Positions 28,348-39,175 of a DNA stretch of 64,000 bases are shown one piece after another (positions within the stretch are counted from its first letter, which is position 1; each line of letters starts with the position of its first letter). The position numbers and the translations under genes are program-made. Location: the NCBI RefSeq assembly GCF_000718325.1, contig NZ_JOFV01000008.1, positions 186,001-250,000 of the forward strand, given 5' to 3'. The stretch is from Oerskovia turbata (GTDB taxonomy: Bacteria > Actinomycetota > Actinomycetes > Actinomycetales > Cellulomonadaceae). The notes beneath the pieces were generated by a model. That model worked only from the letters and a program-made list of their open reading frames with translations. It ran no database searches and was not told the origin of the DNA.

Positions 28348-29937
28348 GTGGCTCCACGACGTCGTGAGCATGACGCCCACGCCGTCGAGCTGGTCGAGGT
28401 GGCCGAGCTCGACGACGACTTCGACGCGGGGCGGACGGACGCCGTCGGACGGGCGACGAGGGGCGCCGGAGCGGACCGAGGGGACACGGCCGCCGCAGGG
28501 TCTGGAACACCCGGCGAGCGCGTCCGCGCGAGACGCCCGACGGGTCGCGTGGTCCTCGCCGTGGCCCTCCTGGTCGGCGGCGTGGGAGCGTCGTTCGCGG
28601 TCGGGGTGGTCGTGGAACGGGTGCGCGCCGACCGGGTGGCCGCGCAGGTCGGCGGGCTCTGGCCCGTGGCCTCCGAGCCCACGACCCTGTGGCGGGCCCC
28701 GACAGGAGGGGGGATTCCCGCGGCCGTCGACGGGCAGGTGGTGCTCACCGGACCCGAGGGGACGGTGACGGCGCGGGACGTCGCCACGGGCGACGAGCTG
28801 TGGACCGCCCGCCTCCCACCCGGGACGACGGTGTGCGGGCCCGACCTCCTCGACCCTGCCGTGCGCGGTGCGCCGCTCGTGTGCGTCACGGACCGGGGCG
28901 CGTCGGGCGGGGTCGGCCCCCACGACGACGGGTTCGGTTTCCTCGTGACGGTTCTCGACCGGGCCGGGCAGGTCGTCGGGACCCGGGTGCTGCCCGACGG
29001 TGTCGAGGCGGCCACGCCGCTCGCGGGAGGGCGCGTCGCGACCGCGGGCCGCGGGCCGGACGGCGTGGTCGTGACGTGGGAGGGCGCGCTCGACGGGGCC
29101 GTCGAGCGGGTCCGCACCGTCGACACGGCGCCGGCTCCCGGGGACGCGGTCCGGTCGACGGGGGTGGAGACCTCCTCGGGAGACACACCCGTCGAAGGTC
29201 TCGGCCTGGTCGCGACGCGCGGGCGGCTGCACGTCCGCTCCGGTGACGCGTCGGAGACCTTCGGAACGGAGGGGGAGCCGTCCGCCGAGCACGCCGGTGC
29301 GCAGGCACCCGGCTGGTTGCGCGAGGGCGGGCTCCCGGGAGGGTCGACGGCCAGGGTGGTCGACGACCGACAGGCCGGGCAGGAGGACCGGGTGGACGTG
29401 GTCGGGCCGGACGGTCGGCCGCGGTTCAGCATGGCTGGGGAGCCGTTCGTGCCCCACGTCGCCGACGGGGGGCCTCCTCGGGTGCTCGTGGTCCGGATGC
29501 CCGGCTTCACGGGGTACGACGCGAGCACAGGGCACCGGCTGTGGCACCGGGAGGAGTGGCCCGAGGTCCTCTGGCTCCAGACGGACGACGTCGTCGTGAT
29601 GGAGTCGGGGTCGCGGTTGATCGCGCTCGAGACCAGGACGGGCCGCGAGGTGTGGCAGCGCTGGCTGCCCGCGGAGATCGTCCGGGCGTTCACCGACGGG
29701 GACTCCGTGCTGCTGGCGACCGTCGGCGACGAGCTCGGCGAGACGGACGGCGCCTCGACGAGCATCCTGTCGGTGAGTCTCTTCGACGGACGCACCGAGT
29801 GGCGCACGACGCTCGACGGGGACTACTACGAGGTCGTCTCCGCGCAGGGGGTGCTGTTCGCCGTGACGAGGACCGAGGTCGTGCGACTGGGGCGCGGGAC
29901 GCGCAGGGGCAGAGTGGGAGACTTGAGCCATCGGTGA
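28348..29937 (+). CDS. Membrane-anchored PQQ-like beta-propeller protein, paralogue 2
   Basis: Same architecture as the gene before it: an acidic cytosolic N-terminus (EHDAHAVELVEVAELDDDFD), one membrane helix (VVLAVALLVGGVGASFAVGV) and an extracytoplasmic propeller with blades such as VTARDVATGDELWTARLPPG, YDASTGHRLWHREEW and ALETRTGREVWQRWLP. The two share the acidic motif before the helix and the length (527 and 529 residues) but are well diverged, so the duplication is old. No catalytic residues are recognised. Function unknown; a role with the membrane proteins on either side is inferred only from position. Confidence 0.8.
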   Translation: MAPRRREHDAHAVELVEVAELDDDFDAGRTDAVGRATRGAGADRGDTAAAGSGTPGERVRARRPTGRVVLAVALLVGGVGASFAVGVVVERVRADRVAAQVGGLWPVASEPTTLWRAPTGGGIPAAVDGQVVLTGPEGTVTARDVATGDELWTARLPPGTTVCGPDLLDPAVRGAPLVCVTDRGASGGVGPHDDGFGFLVTVLDRAGQVVGTRVLPDGVEAATPLAGGRVATAGRGPDGVVVTWEGALDGAVERVRTVDTAPAPGDAVRSTGVETSSGDTPVEGLGLVATRGRLHVRSGDASETFGTEGEPSAEHAGAQAPGWLREGGLPGGSTARVVDDRQAGQEDRVDVVGPDGRPRFSMAGEPFVPHVADGGPPRVLVVRMPGFTGYDASTGHRLWHREEWPEVLWLQTDDVVVMESGSRLIALETRTGREVWQRWLPAEIVRAFTDGDSVLLATVGDELGETDGASTSILSVSLFDGRTEWRTTLDGDYYEVVSAQGVLFAVTRTEVVRLGRGTRRGRVGDLSHR

Positions 29938-30024
29938 TCTACCGGTAGAAACTGACGGGGCCGTCGTGGCCTGATCCGGTGCTCGACCGCCACCGAGCCC
30001 GGGGTGATCTGTAGGGAGAGCGCG

Positions 30025-32043
30025 ATGACCAACGAGACCGACCCCGGGCCCGGCCCCGATCAGCTGCCACGGACTCCTGCGGAAGGGGCCGAGGAGGCCC
30101 CGTCGTCGGGCGGGGCCGCGAAGGTGTCCGTCGCCGAGCCGGCGGGTGGTGCCGCGCAGGGGCCGGGACCGGCTGCCGGGAGCAACCCGTTCGTCGGCAT
30201 CCCTGTGAGCGACTACGTGCGGGACGGCGTGGCGGCACTGCTCCTCTTCGTCTCGCTCACCATGCCGTGGGACGCCGGGCACAAGGCGTCGGACAAGCTC
30301 GAGGTCATCCTCGTCACGGTCGTCTCGCTCCTCTCGCTCGCCCTGCCGTACCTGGCGCGGACCGGCGCTCTCCCCACGACGTGGACGGTGCACACGACCC
30401 GCCTCGCGCGCCTCGTCGCGAACGCCCCGTACGTGCTCCTGGCTGCGGTCTACGTCGTCCTGGACCTGGTGAACCGGTCGGTCGACAACGGGTGGGGCGG
30501 CGTCGGGACGGCGCTCTCGCTCGGCCTCGCGGGCGCGCTCCTCGCGGCTCAGCCGCGGCAGGCAGAGCTCGGTCCGGTCGAGCAGGACGGTGCGGCGTCA
30601 CGACTGTGGTCGTCGATCCTGACGGTGATCGCCGGCGTGGCGGTCGTCGGTGCCCTGATCGCCTTCCTCCTGACCTTCTCCCTGGGGGTGTCCGCCCTGC
30701 TGACGCTCCGGTTCCTCGTCGCCGGGGCCGTGACCGTGGCGCTCGTCGGGTGGCCGGTGTGGGGGATCGTGCGACGTGACGAGGCCTGGCGTCTGGTGCT
30801 CGTCGGGCTGGGGGTCGCCCTGGTGGTCCTGTTCGTGCTCAACACCAGCAACGTGCTGGTCAGCTTCGACTCCTTCGCGCTCGGGCAGTTCGGGCTGCTG
30901 CTGGTCCCGGCCGCGGCAGCGGTCGCGTCGTCGCCCGCTCTCGCCCGCACCACGGCCTCGCCGTCGTCGCCCGTCTCGACCTGGGTCGCGGTCGCGGTGC
31001 ACACGCTCGACCTCGTGGTGGTCGTCGCGGTCGGGACCGCGCTGTCCGGCGTCCTCACGCTCGCGGACGGCGGTCGAGGGTCGGTCCTGATCCTGTCGAT
31101 CGTGTTCGGGCTGCTCTCCGCGGGTGCAGCGTTCGTGGCCCGTCGGTCGCTCGCGCGGGACGCGGTGTCCGGGCGGACGCTCGCGCTGGGGGCGGCGGGC
31201 GTCGTCGCGATCCTCGGCATCGTCCTGCTGATCGTCGCGACGAACCAGCCCGGTGCGGGGTTCGGGACGTCGCTCCTGCTGCTCGCCTACGGGCTGCCCC
31301 TCCTCGTGGTGTTCGCGCTCACGGTCCCGGCCGAGGTCAGGACTCACTTCGCGGAGAACCGGCCCGCGTCGCCGATCGGGTCGGACGCCGCCCCGAGCGC
31401 GTACGTCTGGCAGCCGCCCGCGCCGCGCCCGGCCCGCCCCAAGCCCGCGCGCGAGCCGGTCGCGGGTCCGTACGGCAGCGGCAGCTACGCGACCGGTCCG
31501 GACGGCTACGGTCCCGAGGCGGGCGAGCACGAGCCCGACCCGCTCGCTGCCCCGTCGCGCCCTACGCCCGCCCAGGCACCGGCCCAGGCGCAGCAGTCCC
31601 AGCCCGTGCAGCAGGTCCGGTACCAGCCGAGCCAGGAGCCGACGCAACCGGTCCGGCAGGACCCTCGGCCGCAGACGGTCCGCCCGGTCGAGCAGTACCA
31701 GCCGACGCAGGTCCTGCCCGCGCAGGGAGGCTCGTCCTCGCACCCGGTGCAGCCGGTCGTGCCCGAGCGCTCGGGCTACGCGGCCCGCCCCGGCTACGCG
31801 GCCCAGTCCGTGGGGGACACCGCGGTCCTGCCGCCGTACCAGGACCCGCAGCCGGCCGGCTTCAGCGCAGCGCAGGCGTTGGACCCGTCCACGCCGCTCG
31901 AGGTGCTCGCGCAGATCGTCCAGGAGGCGCCGCACCTGCGGCCCCAGGTCGCTGCGAACCCGTCGACGTACCCCGCGCTGCTCGAGTGGCTCGGCAACCT
32001 GGGCGACCCCGCGGTCGACGCGGCGCTGCGTTCGCGCCGCTGA
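30025..32043 (+). CDS. Multi-pass membrane protein with leucine-rich-variant C-terminus
   Basis: 672 residues, function unknown. A short disordered N-terminus leads to about ten membrane segments (from YVRDGVAALLLFVSLTMPWD near residue 63 to the VVFALTV segment near residue 430). A long Pro/Gln-rich linker with many QP and YQP motifs follows. The C-terminal ~55 residues match a leucine-rich-repeat variant: DPSTPLEVLAQIVQEAPHLR, then VAANPSTYPALLEWL. This tail recurs as a small interaction module in actinobacterial proteins. ATG at 30025 is chosen because AGGGAG lies six bases before it; an upstream GTG at 30004 lacks a site. It is probably part of the propeller cluster. Confidence 0.78.
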   Translation: MTNETDPGPGPDQLPRTPAEGAEEAPSSGGAAKVSVAEPAGGAAQGPGPAAGSNPFVGIPVSDYVRDGVAALLLFVSLTMPWDAGHKASDKLEVILVTVVSLLSLALPYLARTGALPTTWTVHTTRLARLVANAPYVLLAAVYVVLDLVNRSVDNGWGGVGTALSLGLAGALLAAQPRQAELGPVEQDGAASRLWSSILTVIAGVAVVGALIAFLLTFSLGVSALLTLRFLVAGAVTVALVGWPVWGIVRRDEAWRLVLVGLGVALVVLFVLNTSNVLVSFDSFALGQFGLLLVPAAAAVASSPALARTTASPSSPVSTWVAVAVHTLDLVVVVAVGTALSGVLTLADGGRGSVLILSIVFGLLSAGAAFVARRSLARDAVSGRTLALGAAGVVAILGIVLLIVATNQPGAGFGTSLLLLAYGLPLLVVFALTVPAEVRTHFAENRPASPIGSDAAPSAYVWQPPAPRPARPKPAREPVAGPYGSGSYATGPDGYGPEAGEHEPDPLAAPSRPTPAQAPAQAQQSQPVQQVRYQPSQEPTQPVRQDPRPQTVRPVEQYQPTQVLPAQGGSSSHPVQPVVPERSGYAARPGYAAQSVGDTAVLPPYQDPQPAGFSAAQALDPSTPLEVLAQIVQEAPHLRPQVAANPSTYPALLEWLGNLGDPAVDAALRSRR

Positions 32044-32158
32044 CCGCTCTGGTGGTCCCGCGCTGAGGCGGGCCGACGGCGCCACGCGAGTGACGCCGTC
32101 GGCTCGCCTCTCGCGTGTCGTCCACCGGGACGTCCCTGACCATCGCGCCGGACGGGAG

Positions 32159-32164
32159 TACAGT
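32159..32164 (+). promoter_or_regulatory. -10 box (TACAGT) of the leuA leader transcript
   Basis: TACAGT is followed by six bases and the GTG of the leader peptide at 32171, so the leader mRNA probably begins at its own start codon. This puts the whole attenuator inside the first 70 bases of the transcript. Confidence 0.6.
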
Positions 32165-32170
32165 GGCAGC

Positions 32171-34067
<1,897 letters not shown>

Positions 34068-34078
34068 CCCTGCCCTTC

Positions 34079-34141
34079 CGCTGAGTGCGGAGTTCTTGCG
34101 CGACACGCCGGGCGTGTCGCGCAAGAACTCCGCACTCAGCG
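34079..34141. repeat. 63-bp near-perfect palindrome, copy 1
   Basis: Two 31-bp arms that are exact inverted copies, CGCTGAGTGCGG (start) to CCGCACTCAGCG (end), around a single central G (34110). The same 63 bases with a central C occur at 41890-41952, 7.8 kb away. It lies eleven bases after leuA and before recO, so it may terminate the leuA transcript. The exact repetition shows that it is a multi-copy element and not just a local hairpin. Confidence 0.92.
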
Positions 34142-34178
34142 GGCACGAGACGTGCACCGGGACGTCGGTGGCATGACG

Positions 34179-34184
34179 GACAAT
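34179..34184 (+). promoter_or_regulatory. -10-like box (GACAAT) before recO
   Basis: GACAAT is followed by six bases and the GTG at 34191, matching the leaderless pattern in this window apart from its first base. It supports that start for RecO. Confidence 0.4.
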
Positions 34185-34190
34185 GGGGGT

Positions 34191-34955
34191 GTGGTCCTCT
34201 ACCGAGACGAAGCGATCGTCCTGCGCGCCCAGAAGCTGGGTGAGGCGGACCGCATCGTCACCCTGCTCACGCGCGAGAACGGCAAGGTCCGGGCCGTGGG
34301 CAAGGGGGTGCGCCGCACGTCCTCGCGTTTCGGGGCGCGCCTCGAGCCGTTCATGTTCGTCGACGTCCAGCTCCACGTGGGCAGGTCGCTCGACGTCGTG
34401 ACGCAGGCGGAGACGGTGGGGCCCTACGCGCGTGCGATCTGCGAGGACTACGGTCTGTACACCGCGGGAGCCGCGATGCTGGAGACGGCCGAGCGCCTCG
34501 TCGAGGCCGAGAGGGAGCCCGCCGTCCAGCAGTTCTGGCTGCTCGCCGGAGCCCTGCGGTCGCTCGCCGGGCACGTGCACGCACCCGGCCTCGTGCTCGA
34601 CTCGTACCTCCTGCGCGCCTTCGCGGTCGCGGGGTGGGCACCGAGCTTCACCGACTGCTCGCGCTGCGGCGAGCCCGGCCCGCACCGGTCGTTCGCGGTG
34701 GCCCTGGGCGGGGCGGTCTGCTCGCGGTGCAGGCCGCCGGGATCGACGTCCCCGGCTCCCGAGACCTTCTCCCTGCTCGCGGCGCTGCTCGCGGGCGAGT
34801 GGGACGTGGCGGACGCCTCGGACGTGCGCCACCGCAAGGAAGCCAGCGGCCTTGTGGCCGCCTACAGCCAATATCACCTGGAGAGAACGTTGCGATCACT
34901 GCGGATGGTGGAACGAGACGACGCGGGTACCTCGCGGGCCGGGGGAGAGGCCTGA
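34191..34955 (+). CDS. recO: DNA repair protein RecO
   Basis: Recombination mediator that, with RecR/RecF, loads RecA on SSB-coated DNA. The N-terminal OB fold opens [20 protein letters not shown], followed by [20 protein letters not shown]. The C-terminal zinc site has CSRCGEPGP and CSRCRPPGS, the four-cysteine motif of Gram-positive RecO. GTG at 34191 gives 254 residues, the usual length; earlier in-frame codons at 34152 and 34173 would place the start in the palindrome flank. The stop shares one base with uppS. Confidence 0.94.
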   Translation: MVLYRDEAIVLRAQKLGEADRIVTLLTRENGKVRAVGKGVRRTSSRFGARLEPFMFVDVQLHVGRSLDVVTQAETVGPYARAICEDYGLYTAGAAMLETAERLVEAEREPAVQQFWLLAGALRSLAGHVHAPGLVLDSYLLRAFAVAGWAPSFTDCSRCGEPGPHRSFAVALGGAVCSRCRPPGSTSPAPETFSLLAALLAGEWDVADASDVRHRKEASGLVAAYSQYHLERTLRSLRMVERDDAGTSRAGGEA

Positions 34956-35743
34956 TGGGGCGACCGATCCAACCGCCGCCGCCGCACCCGTCGGGGGCCA
35001 CGGCGCCGAACATCCCGGCCCGGTTCGTGCCGAACCACGTCGCGATCGTCATGGACGGCAACGGCCGGTGGGCCAACGAGCGGGGGCTCCCGCGCACCGA
35101 GGGGCACAAGGCGGGCGAGGCCGCGCTGCTCGACGTCGTGGCGGGCGCGATCGAGATCGGTGTCAAGCACGTCTCGGCGTACGCGTTCTCGACCGAGAAC
35201 TGGAAGCGTTCGCCCGAGGAGGTCCGCTTCCTCATGCAGTTCAACCGGGACGTGATCCGCCGCCGCCGCGACGAGATGAGCAGCTGGGGCGTGCGCATGC
35301 GCTGGGCGGGGCGTCGCCCGCGCCTGTGGGGCTCGGTCATCAAGGAGCTCGAGGACGCTGAGCGGCTGACCAAGGACAACGACACGTGCACCCTGACGAT
35401 GTGCGTGAACTACGGCGGGCGTGCCGAGATCGCGGACGCGGCGCAGGCGATCGCCCAGGAGGTCGCGGCGGGCCGGCTCGACCCGAGGAAGGTCTCCGAG
35501 AAGACGGTCGCGAAGTACCTCGACGAGCCGGACCTGCCGGACGTGGACCTGTTCGTGCGGTCCTCGGGGGAGCAGCGCACGTCGAACTTCATGATCTGGC
35601 AGGCCGCGTACGCCGAGATGGTCTTCCTGCCCGAGCACTGGCCGGACGTCGACCGGCGCAGCCTGTGGCGCGCGGTCGAGGAGTACGCGAGTCGTGACCG
35701 GCGCTACGGCGGGGCGATCGACAAGTCGACCGAGATCCCCTGA
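34955..35743 (+). CDS. uppS: Isoprenyl (undecaprenyl-type) diphosphate synthase
   Basis: cis-Prenyltransferase that extends an allylic diphosphate with IPP to make the polyprenyl carrier for cell-wall precursors. The 262 residues contain [20 protein letters not shown] (catalytic Asp in the DGNGRW motif), [11 protein letters not shown] and [15 protein letters not shown]. The Pro-rich N-terminus (PPPPHPSGA) is a lineage extension. The start overlaps the recO stop (TGATG), the common recO-uppS pair. Actinobacteria often have two such enzymes of different chain length, so decaprenyl output is possible. Confidence 0.94.
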   Translation: MGRPIQPPPPHPSGATAPNIPARFVPNHVAIVMDGNGRWANERGLPRTEGHKAGEAALLDVVAGAIEIGVKHVSAYAFSTENWKRSPEEVRFLMQFNRDVIRRRRDEMSSWGVRMRWAGRRPRLWGSVIKELEDAERLTKDNDTCTLTMCVNYGGRAEIADAAQAIAQEVAAGRLDPRKVSEKTVAKYLDEPDLPDVDLFVRSSGEQRTSNFMIWQAAYAEMVFLPEHWPDVDRRSLWRAVEEYASRDRRYGGAIDKSTEIP

Positions 35744-35794
35744 CACCCTCTGACGCGCGGGCCTCGACGGTCTGCGCGTGTCGGTGTCCCTCGC

Positions 35795-35800
35795 TACCCT
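35795..35800 (+). promoter_or_regulatory. -10 box (TACCCT) for leaderless VOC gene
   Basis: TACCCT is followed by seven bases and the ATG at 35808, with no ribosome site. Confidence 0.45.
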
Positions 35801-35807
35801 GCCGGGT

Positions 35808-36185
35808 ATGACACTTTCGATCGGTATGGTCACGGTGGACTCGACCGACCCGCGCCCTCTGGCGCAGTGGTGGGCCCGGCAGACGGGCGGGAAGGTGATC
35901 GACGAGGCCGACGGCTGGTTCCTCGAGGTCGTCCCCCCGCAGGAGGGCAAGGGGCCTGTCCTGGGCTTCCAGAAGGTCGAGGACCCGACGCCCGGCAAGA
36001 ACAAGATCCACCTCGACGCGTCGACCGCAGACCGCGCGGCAGAGGTCTCGCGACTGCTGGCCGACGGTGCCTCGCTGGTCGCCGAGCACACGATCCCCGG
36101 CTACCGGTGGTCGGTGCTCGCGGACCCGCAGGGCAACCAGTTCTGCGTGGGCGAGCCCGACGAGAGCGCGACCGAGATCTCCTGA
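35808..36185 (+). CDS. VOC-fold (glyoxalase-like) protein
   Basis: A 125-residue single-module vicinal oxygen chelate protein. It opens MTLSIGMVTVDSTDPRPLAQ and carries WWARQTGGKV, KNKIHLDAST and a C-terminal RWSVLADPQGNQFCVGEP, the usual strand order of the fold. The HLD and DPQGN.F motifs match actinobacterial glyoxalase-like proteins whose substrates are mostly unknown; resistance or detoxification is a guess. ATG at 35808 fits a TACCCT box seven bases upstream. Convergent with the DedA gene, with only five bases between stops. Confidence 0.85.
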   Translation: MTLSIGMVTVDSTDPRPLAQWWARQTGGKVIDEADGWFLEVVPPQEGKGPVLGFQKVEDPTPGKNKIHLDASTADRAAEVSRLLADGASLVAEHTIPGYRWSVLADPQGNQFCVGEPDESATEIS

Positions 36186-36190
36186 GAGGG

Positions 36191-36985
36191 TCAGCCGCGC
36201 TCGGTGTCGGTGGGCGTGGCCGAGGGGTCCGGTGTGGTGTCGCCATGCGTGCGACGCACGTTCGTGTCCTCGTCGGGCGCCTCGAGCAGCAGGTCCGCCA
36301 CGTCGCCGAACGGGTTGCTCCCGGTCGTCCGGGGCGGTGCGTCCGTCGCCTCGGTCGCGGCCGGGCCGTCGTCGCGGCCCGACGGCGACGCGAGGGTCGC
36401 GGCGTCCTGGTCGCCCTGCGCGGCACGGGCACGGCGACGCCGTGAGGCGACGAGGATCCACGCCACGAGCCCGACGACGAGCAGCACGAGCACGGCCAGG
36501 CCGACGGGGCTCCCGGCTGCGAGCAGCACGGCCGTGTTGAACGCCGCGATCCCGACGGTCGTCCAGATGGCGGCCCAGATGGCGCACCCCGGGAGCAGCG
36601 CCGCGAGGTAGCGCGGGAGCCGCATGCGGGTGTAGCCCGCCGTCAGGTTGATGACGGTCTGGACCCCGACCGTGAAGAACGACAACGTGACCGCGATGGG
36701 CCCCCACCTGTTGATCGTGGCGATCGCCCGCTGAGCACGTTCGCCCTCGAGGCGCTGGGCCCAACGGGTGTTGCCCGTGCCGCGGGCCACGCCGCGACCG
36801 ACCCAGTACGTGGCCTGCGCGCGGACGAACACGATCGCGAAGGCCGCGGCGTAGATGATCCAGTACGGGACCCCGTCGATCGTGAAGATCCCCGTCGACC
36901 CGTCGGCTGCCGTGACGACCTCCTGCGCGAGGTGCGGCGCGGAGGCGAGCGACGCCGTCGGGCCCAGGAGGAGGGGGGTGCTCAC
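36191..36985 (-). CDS. DedA/VTT-domain membrane protein
   Basis: 264 residues with about five membrane segments. The VTT (DedA) domain shows YWVGRGVARGTG near residue 60 and the conserved stretch GVQTVINLTAGYTRMRLPRY, then LLPGCAIWAAIWTTVGIAAF. Bacterial DedA proteins act in membrane homeostasis, and some flip undecaprenyl phosphate. The last 75 residues are a hydrophilic, Asp/Thr-rich tail. GTG at 36985 overlaps the zur stop (GTGA), so it is the last gene of the znuA-znuC-znuB-zur operon; a link to zinc is suggested only by this. Confidence 0.85.
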   Translation of the reverse strand: MSTPLLLGPTASLASAPHLAQEVVTAADGSTGIFTIDGVPYWIIYAAAFAIVFVRAQATYWVGRGVARGTGNTRWAQRLEGERAQRAIATINRWGPIAVTLSFFTVGVQTVINLTAGYTRMRLPRYLAALLPGCAIWAAIWTTVGIAAFNTAVLLAAGSPVGLAVLVLLVVGLVAWILVASRRRRARAAQGDQDAATLASPSGRDDGPAATEATDAPPRTTGSNPFGDVADLLLEAPDEDTNVRRTHGDTTPDPSATPTDTERG

Positions 36986-37377
36986 GACGTCTGCTGGGAG
37001 CGGCACGCCTCGCACGTGCCGAACAGCTCGATCGTGTGCTGGATGTCCGTGAAGCCGTGGACGGCGCCCACCTGGGAGGCCCAGGTCTCGACGGTCGGGC
37101 CGTCGATCTCGACCGCCGTGCCGCACGAGCGGCACACCAGGTGGTGGTGGTGCTCGGTGCGCTCGCACTTGCGGTACAGGTTCTCGCCGTCCTCGGTGCG
37201 CAGGACGTCGACGTCGCCGCCGTCGGCCATGGTCTGCAGGGTCCGGTAGACCGTCGCCAGACCCACGGCATCGCCGCGAGCGCGCAGCAGCTCGTGGAGC
37301 TGTTGCGCGCTGCGGAAGTCGGGCAGGTCCTCCAGAGCCTCGGAGACCGCTGCCCGTTGACGGGTCATGCGCTGCAT
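36982..37377 (-). CDS. zur: Fur-family zinc uptake regulator (Zur)
   Basis: Metal-dependent repressor, 131 residues. The winged helix contains FRSAQQLHELLRARGDAVGL and ATVYRTLQTMADGG. The metal and dimer region has ERTEHHHHLVCRSCGTAVEI, and a second CXXC (CEACRSQ) near the C-terminus completes the structural zinc site. Co-transcription with a znuABC set makes Zur the likeliest member of the family. The start is ATG 37377 (overlapping the znuB stop by 13 bases) or ATG 37368 (ATGA overlap); the first has GGAAGG upstream. It probably represses its own operon through the palindrome at 40210. Confidence 0.9.
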   Translation of the reverse strand: MQRMTRQRAAVSEALEDLPDFRSAQQLHELLRARGDAVGLATVYRTLQTMADGGDVDVLRTEDGENLYRKCERTEHHHHLVCRSCGTAVEIDGPTVETWASQVGAVHGFTDIQHTIELFGTCEACRSQQTS

Positions 37378-38297
37378 CGCTCGCCACCTTCCACGTGGAC
37401 GTCGTCGGGGATGTCGGGGTGCGGGTCGTGCGCCGTGCGCGGCCTGCGCCGCACGAGCACGGGTCGCGCGACCGCCACGACCGCGTAGAGGGCGATCGCC
37501 AGGACGACGATCGTGGCCCCCGGGGACAGAGTCTGCCAGTACGTGACGGACAGCCCGACCACGCAGACCACGACGCCGATCACCATGGCCAGCGCCATGG
37601 TCCGCCGGAACGAGATCGTCACGAGCTGCGCGATCGCGACGGGCACGATCATGAGCGCGCTCACGAGCAGCAGACCCACCACGCGCATGGCCACGGTCAC
37701 GGTCAGGGCCGCGATGACGGCGATCGCGATGTTCAGGGCCCGCACGGGCAGTCCCGAGGCCCGCGAGAACTCCTCGTCGTAGCTCACGGCGAACAGCGCG
37801 GCGCGCAGCCCCATGCCGACCGCGAGGATGAGCACGCCCAGGACCAGGGTCAGCCACAGGTCGGTCGGGGAGACGCTCGAGATCGAGCCGAACAGGTACT
37901 GCATGAGGTTGCCCGAGCTGCCCCCGGCGACGCCGATCAGCAGCACGCCGCCCGCGATGCCGCCGTAGAACATCAGGGCCAGCGCCACGTCGCCGCTCGT
38001 GCGGCCGCGCTCACGCACGATCTCGATGACCACCGAGCCGATCACGGCAGCGACGACCGCGCCGGGGATAGCGAGCGCGTCGTCGGGCACGACGCCCATG
38101 GCGCCGCCGACGAGCCAGCCCAGGGCCACGCCCGTGAGGGCGACGTGCCCGATCCCGTCGCCGAGCAGCGACAGCTTGCGCTGCACGAGGTAGGTCCCCA
38201 TGACCGGCGCGGTCACGCCCACCAGCACGGCCGCGATCAGCGCGCGCTGCATGAAGGGGTCGGTGAGCATCACGACCAGCTCGTCGAGGGCGTTCAC
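37365..38297 (-). CDS. znuB: Zinc/manganese ABC transporter permease
   Basis: ABC-3 family permease with eight to nine membrane segments, 310 residues: LTDPFMQRALIAAVLVGVTA, YLVQRKLSLLGDGIGHVALT, the cytosolic coupling region SYDEEFSRASGLPVRALN, and VSALMIVPVAIAQL. The family moves zinc or manganese handed over by the binding protein. The C-terminal tail is hydrophilic (RRPRTAHDPHPDIPDDVHVE) and includes histidines. GTG overlaps the znuC stop (GTGA), and its own end overlaps zur. Confidence 0.93.
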   Translation of the reverse strand: MNALDELVVMLTDPFMQRALIAAVLVGVTAPVMGTYLVQRKLSLLGDGIGHVALTGVALGWLVGGAMGVVPDDALAIPGAVVAAVIGSVVIEIVRERGRTSGDVALALMFYGGIAGGVLLIGVAGGSSGNLMQYLFGSISSVSPTDLWLTLVLGVLILAVGMGLRAALFAVSYDEEFSRASGLPVRALNIAIAVIAALTVTVAMRVVGLLLVSALMIVPVAIAQLVTISFRRTMALAMVIGVVVCVVGLSVTYWQTLSPGATIVVLAIALYAVVAVARPVLVRRRPRTAHDPHPDIPDDVHVEGGERCSA

Positions 38298-39175
38298 GAG
38301 GCGGCTCCACGGTCGATGCGGGCGGGGGTCGGGGTGTGGTGCGTGAGCGGGGCGTCGGTCAGGCCCATGTCGATCCCGGTGGAGGTGCCGCGTTCGGCGT
38401 CGTCCCCGTGCGGGTGCAGGTGCTCGTGGTCCGGTCCGGCGTGCGCGGCCGTGGCGTGCGGCGGTTCGCCGTCGTGCACCACGAGGCCGTGGCGCAGGAC
38501 CACGCACCGCTGGATGAGGGGCGCGAGCGCGCCCAGCTCGTGCAGGACGACCAGGACCGTCATGCCACCGCGCGTGAGCTCGGTGAGCGTCGCGGCGAAC
38601 GCCTCCTGGCTGGGCTGGTCGACCCCCGCGACGGGCTCGTCGAGGATGAGCAGCTCGGGGCTGCGTGCCAGCGCGCGGGCGATGAGCACCCGCTGCTGCT
38701 GGCCGCCCGAGAGCTCGTGCACGGCGCTCTGCGCCCGGTCGGCGAGGCCGACACGGTCGAGCGCCTCGCGCGCCGTGGCACGCCAGCCGCGCGGCAGGCG
38801 GATGCGGCGGCCGTGGAGCAGTCCTGAGGCGACGACCTCCTCGGCGGTCGACGGGACGCCTGTCTGCGCCGAGACGCGCTGCGGGACGTAGCCCAGGTGC
38901 GCCCAGGGGACCCGTGGGCCGAGGTCGGAGCCGAGCAGCCGGACGTGGCCCGCCGCGAGCGGGACGATGCCCACGAGCGACTTCACGAGCGTCGACTTGC
39001 CCGAGCCGTTCGCGCCGAGCAGCGCGACGACCTCGCCACGGGCGACCGTGAGGTCGACGCCGCGCAGGATGTCGCTGCTGCCGAGGCGCACGTGCACGCC
39101 GCGGGCCTCGATCGCCGGCGGCACCGCCGGGGGAGCCGTGGGGGTTTCCGGAGACGTCAGGGGTGAGGTGCTCAT
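38294..39175 (-). CDS. znuC: Zinc/manganese ABC transporter ATPase
   Basis: ATPase of the same importer, 293 residues. Walker A GANGSGKST, Q-loop LGYVPQRVS, signature LSGGQQQRVLIARAL, Walker B LLILDEPVAG and the H-switch VLHELG are all present. After the ATPase core a tail of about 50 residues carries a His-rich stretch (HATAAHAGPDHEHLHPHGDD), which could bind zinc and feed back on transport, as proposed for other His-rich ZnuC tails. ATG overlaps the znuA stop by four bases. Confidence 0.94.
   Translation of the reverse strand: MSTSPLTSPETPTAPPAVPPAIEARGVHVRLGSSDILRGVDLTVARGEVVALLGANGSGKSTLVKSLVGIVPLAAGHVRLLGSDLGPRVPWAHLGYVPQRVSAQTGVPSTAEEVVASGLLHGRRIRLPRGWRATAREALDRVGLADRAQSAVHELSGGQQQRVLIARALARSPELLILDEPVAGVDQPSQEAFAATLTELTRGGMTVLVVLHELGALAPLIQRCVVLRHGLVVHDGEPPHATAAHAGPDHEHLHPHGDDAERGTSTGIDMGLTDAPLTHHTPTPARIDRGAAS

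Noticed and set aside
34079..34141. Small genes encoded in the 63-bp palindrome
   Set aside because: Frames through the palindrome exist on both strands, but they are only the result of its symmetry and have no start signals.
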